In this document: positions 6,058-6,077 of the stretch, in pieces
Layout: each line of letters begins with the position of its first letter
How positions within the stretch are numbered: position 1 is the first letter of the stretch
Assembly (NCBI GenBank): GCA_947565475.1
Contig: CANOGI010000142.1
Location: forward strand, 1-6,077
DNA length: 6,077 bases
Origin: an uncultured Eubacteriaceae bacterium
GTDB taxonomy: Bacteria > Bacillota > Clostridia > Lachnospirales > CAG-274
Direction of reading: 5' to 3'
The notes under the pieces: model-generated
The model's input: only the letters and a program-made list of their open reading frames with translations
Told to the model about the DNA's origin: nothing
The model's database searches: none
Made by a program: the position numbers and the translations under genes

Positions 6058-6077
6058 AACGAAAAAGCGTTTTCGTT
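6058..6077. repeat. Hairpin at the right edge, probably truncated
   Basis: AACGAAAA (6058-6065) and TTTTCGTT (6070-6077) are exact reverse complements around AGCG. The stem reaches the last base of the window, and the preceding bases CCT suggest it may continue outside. It could be a terminator for a gene to the right or part of a further repeat; the window does not show which. Confidence 0.5.

Overview
The window looks like chromosomal DNA from a low-GC member of the Clostridia (Firmicutes). The evidence is the paired glgC and glgD genes (GlgD is a Firmicutes-type glycogen protein), the strong AGGAGG-type ribosome binding sites, AT-rich spacers, and a MurC with the ESCEY-type central motif I associate with clostridia. 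This placement rests on gene content and family knowledge, not on a database match.

Layout. Positions 1-1459 hold the start of a leftward glycogen operon: glgC (complete) followed by glgD (only its first 60 codons are inside), overlapping by 4 bp. A good sigma-A promoter lies just upstream of glgC (1506-1534). Positions 1478-2148 are a very AT-rich divergent spacer with no gene. Rightward, a 50-codon small ORF with an excellent ribosome binding site (2149-2301) overlaps a compact multi-helix RNA-like fold (2228-2342), which ends 28 bases before murC (2371-3762). murC is followed by a 252-base spacer and then pepF, an M3 oligoendopeptidase (4015-5814). The window closes with a long imperfect palindrome (5835-5999) and a hairpin cut by the window edge.

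Most notable structures. (1) A perfect 32-bp direct repeat, 180 bp apart, carries two head-to-tail consensus DnaA boxes in each copy. Relaxed boxes lie between the copies, giving at least six boxes in one orientation within about 200 bp. The first copy is the last coding sequence of murC, and the second lies just before pepF. No dnaA or dnaN is in view, so a DnaA-titration or DnaA-control site is as likely as an origin. (2) The 2228-2342 element is closed by a perfect 8-bp stem and encloses three further helices. It may be a leader RNA of murC or the decayed 3' end (omega-RNA region) of an IS200/IS605-type tnpB. (3) The nested palindrome after pepF resembles a MITE or other dispersed repeat.

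The protein-coding genes are housekeeping: ADP-glucose synthesis for glycogen, peptidoglycan precursor synthesis, and intracellular peptide breakdown. They do not form one pathway. The interest of the window lies in the non-coding elements between them.
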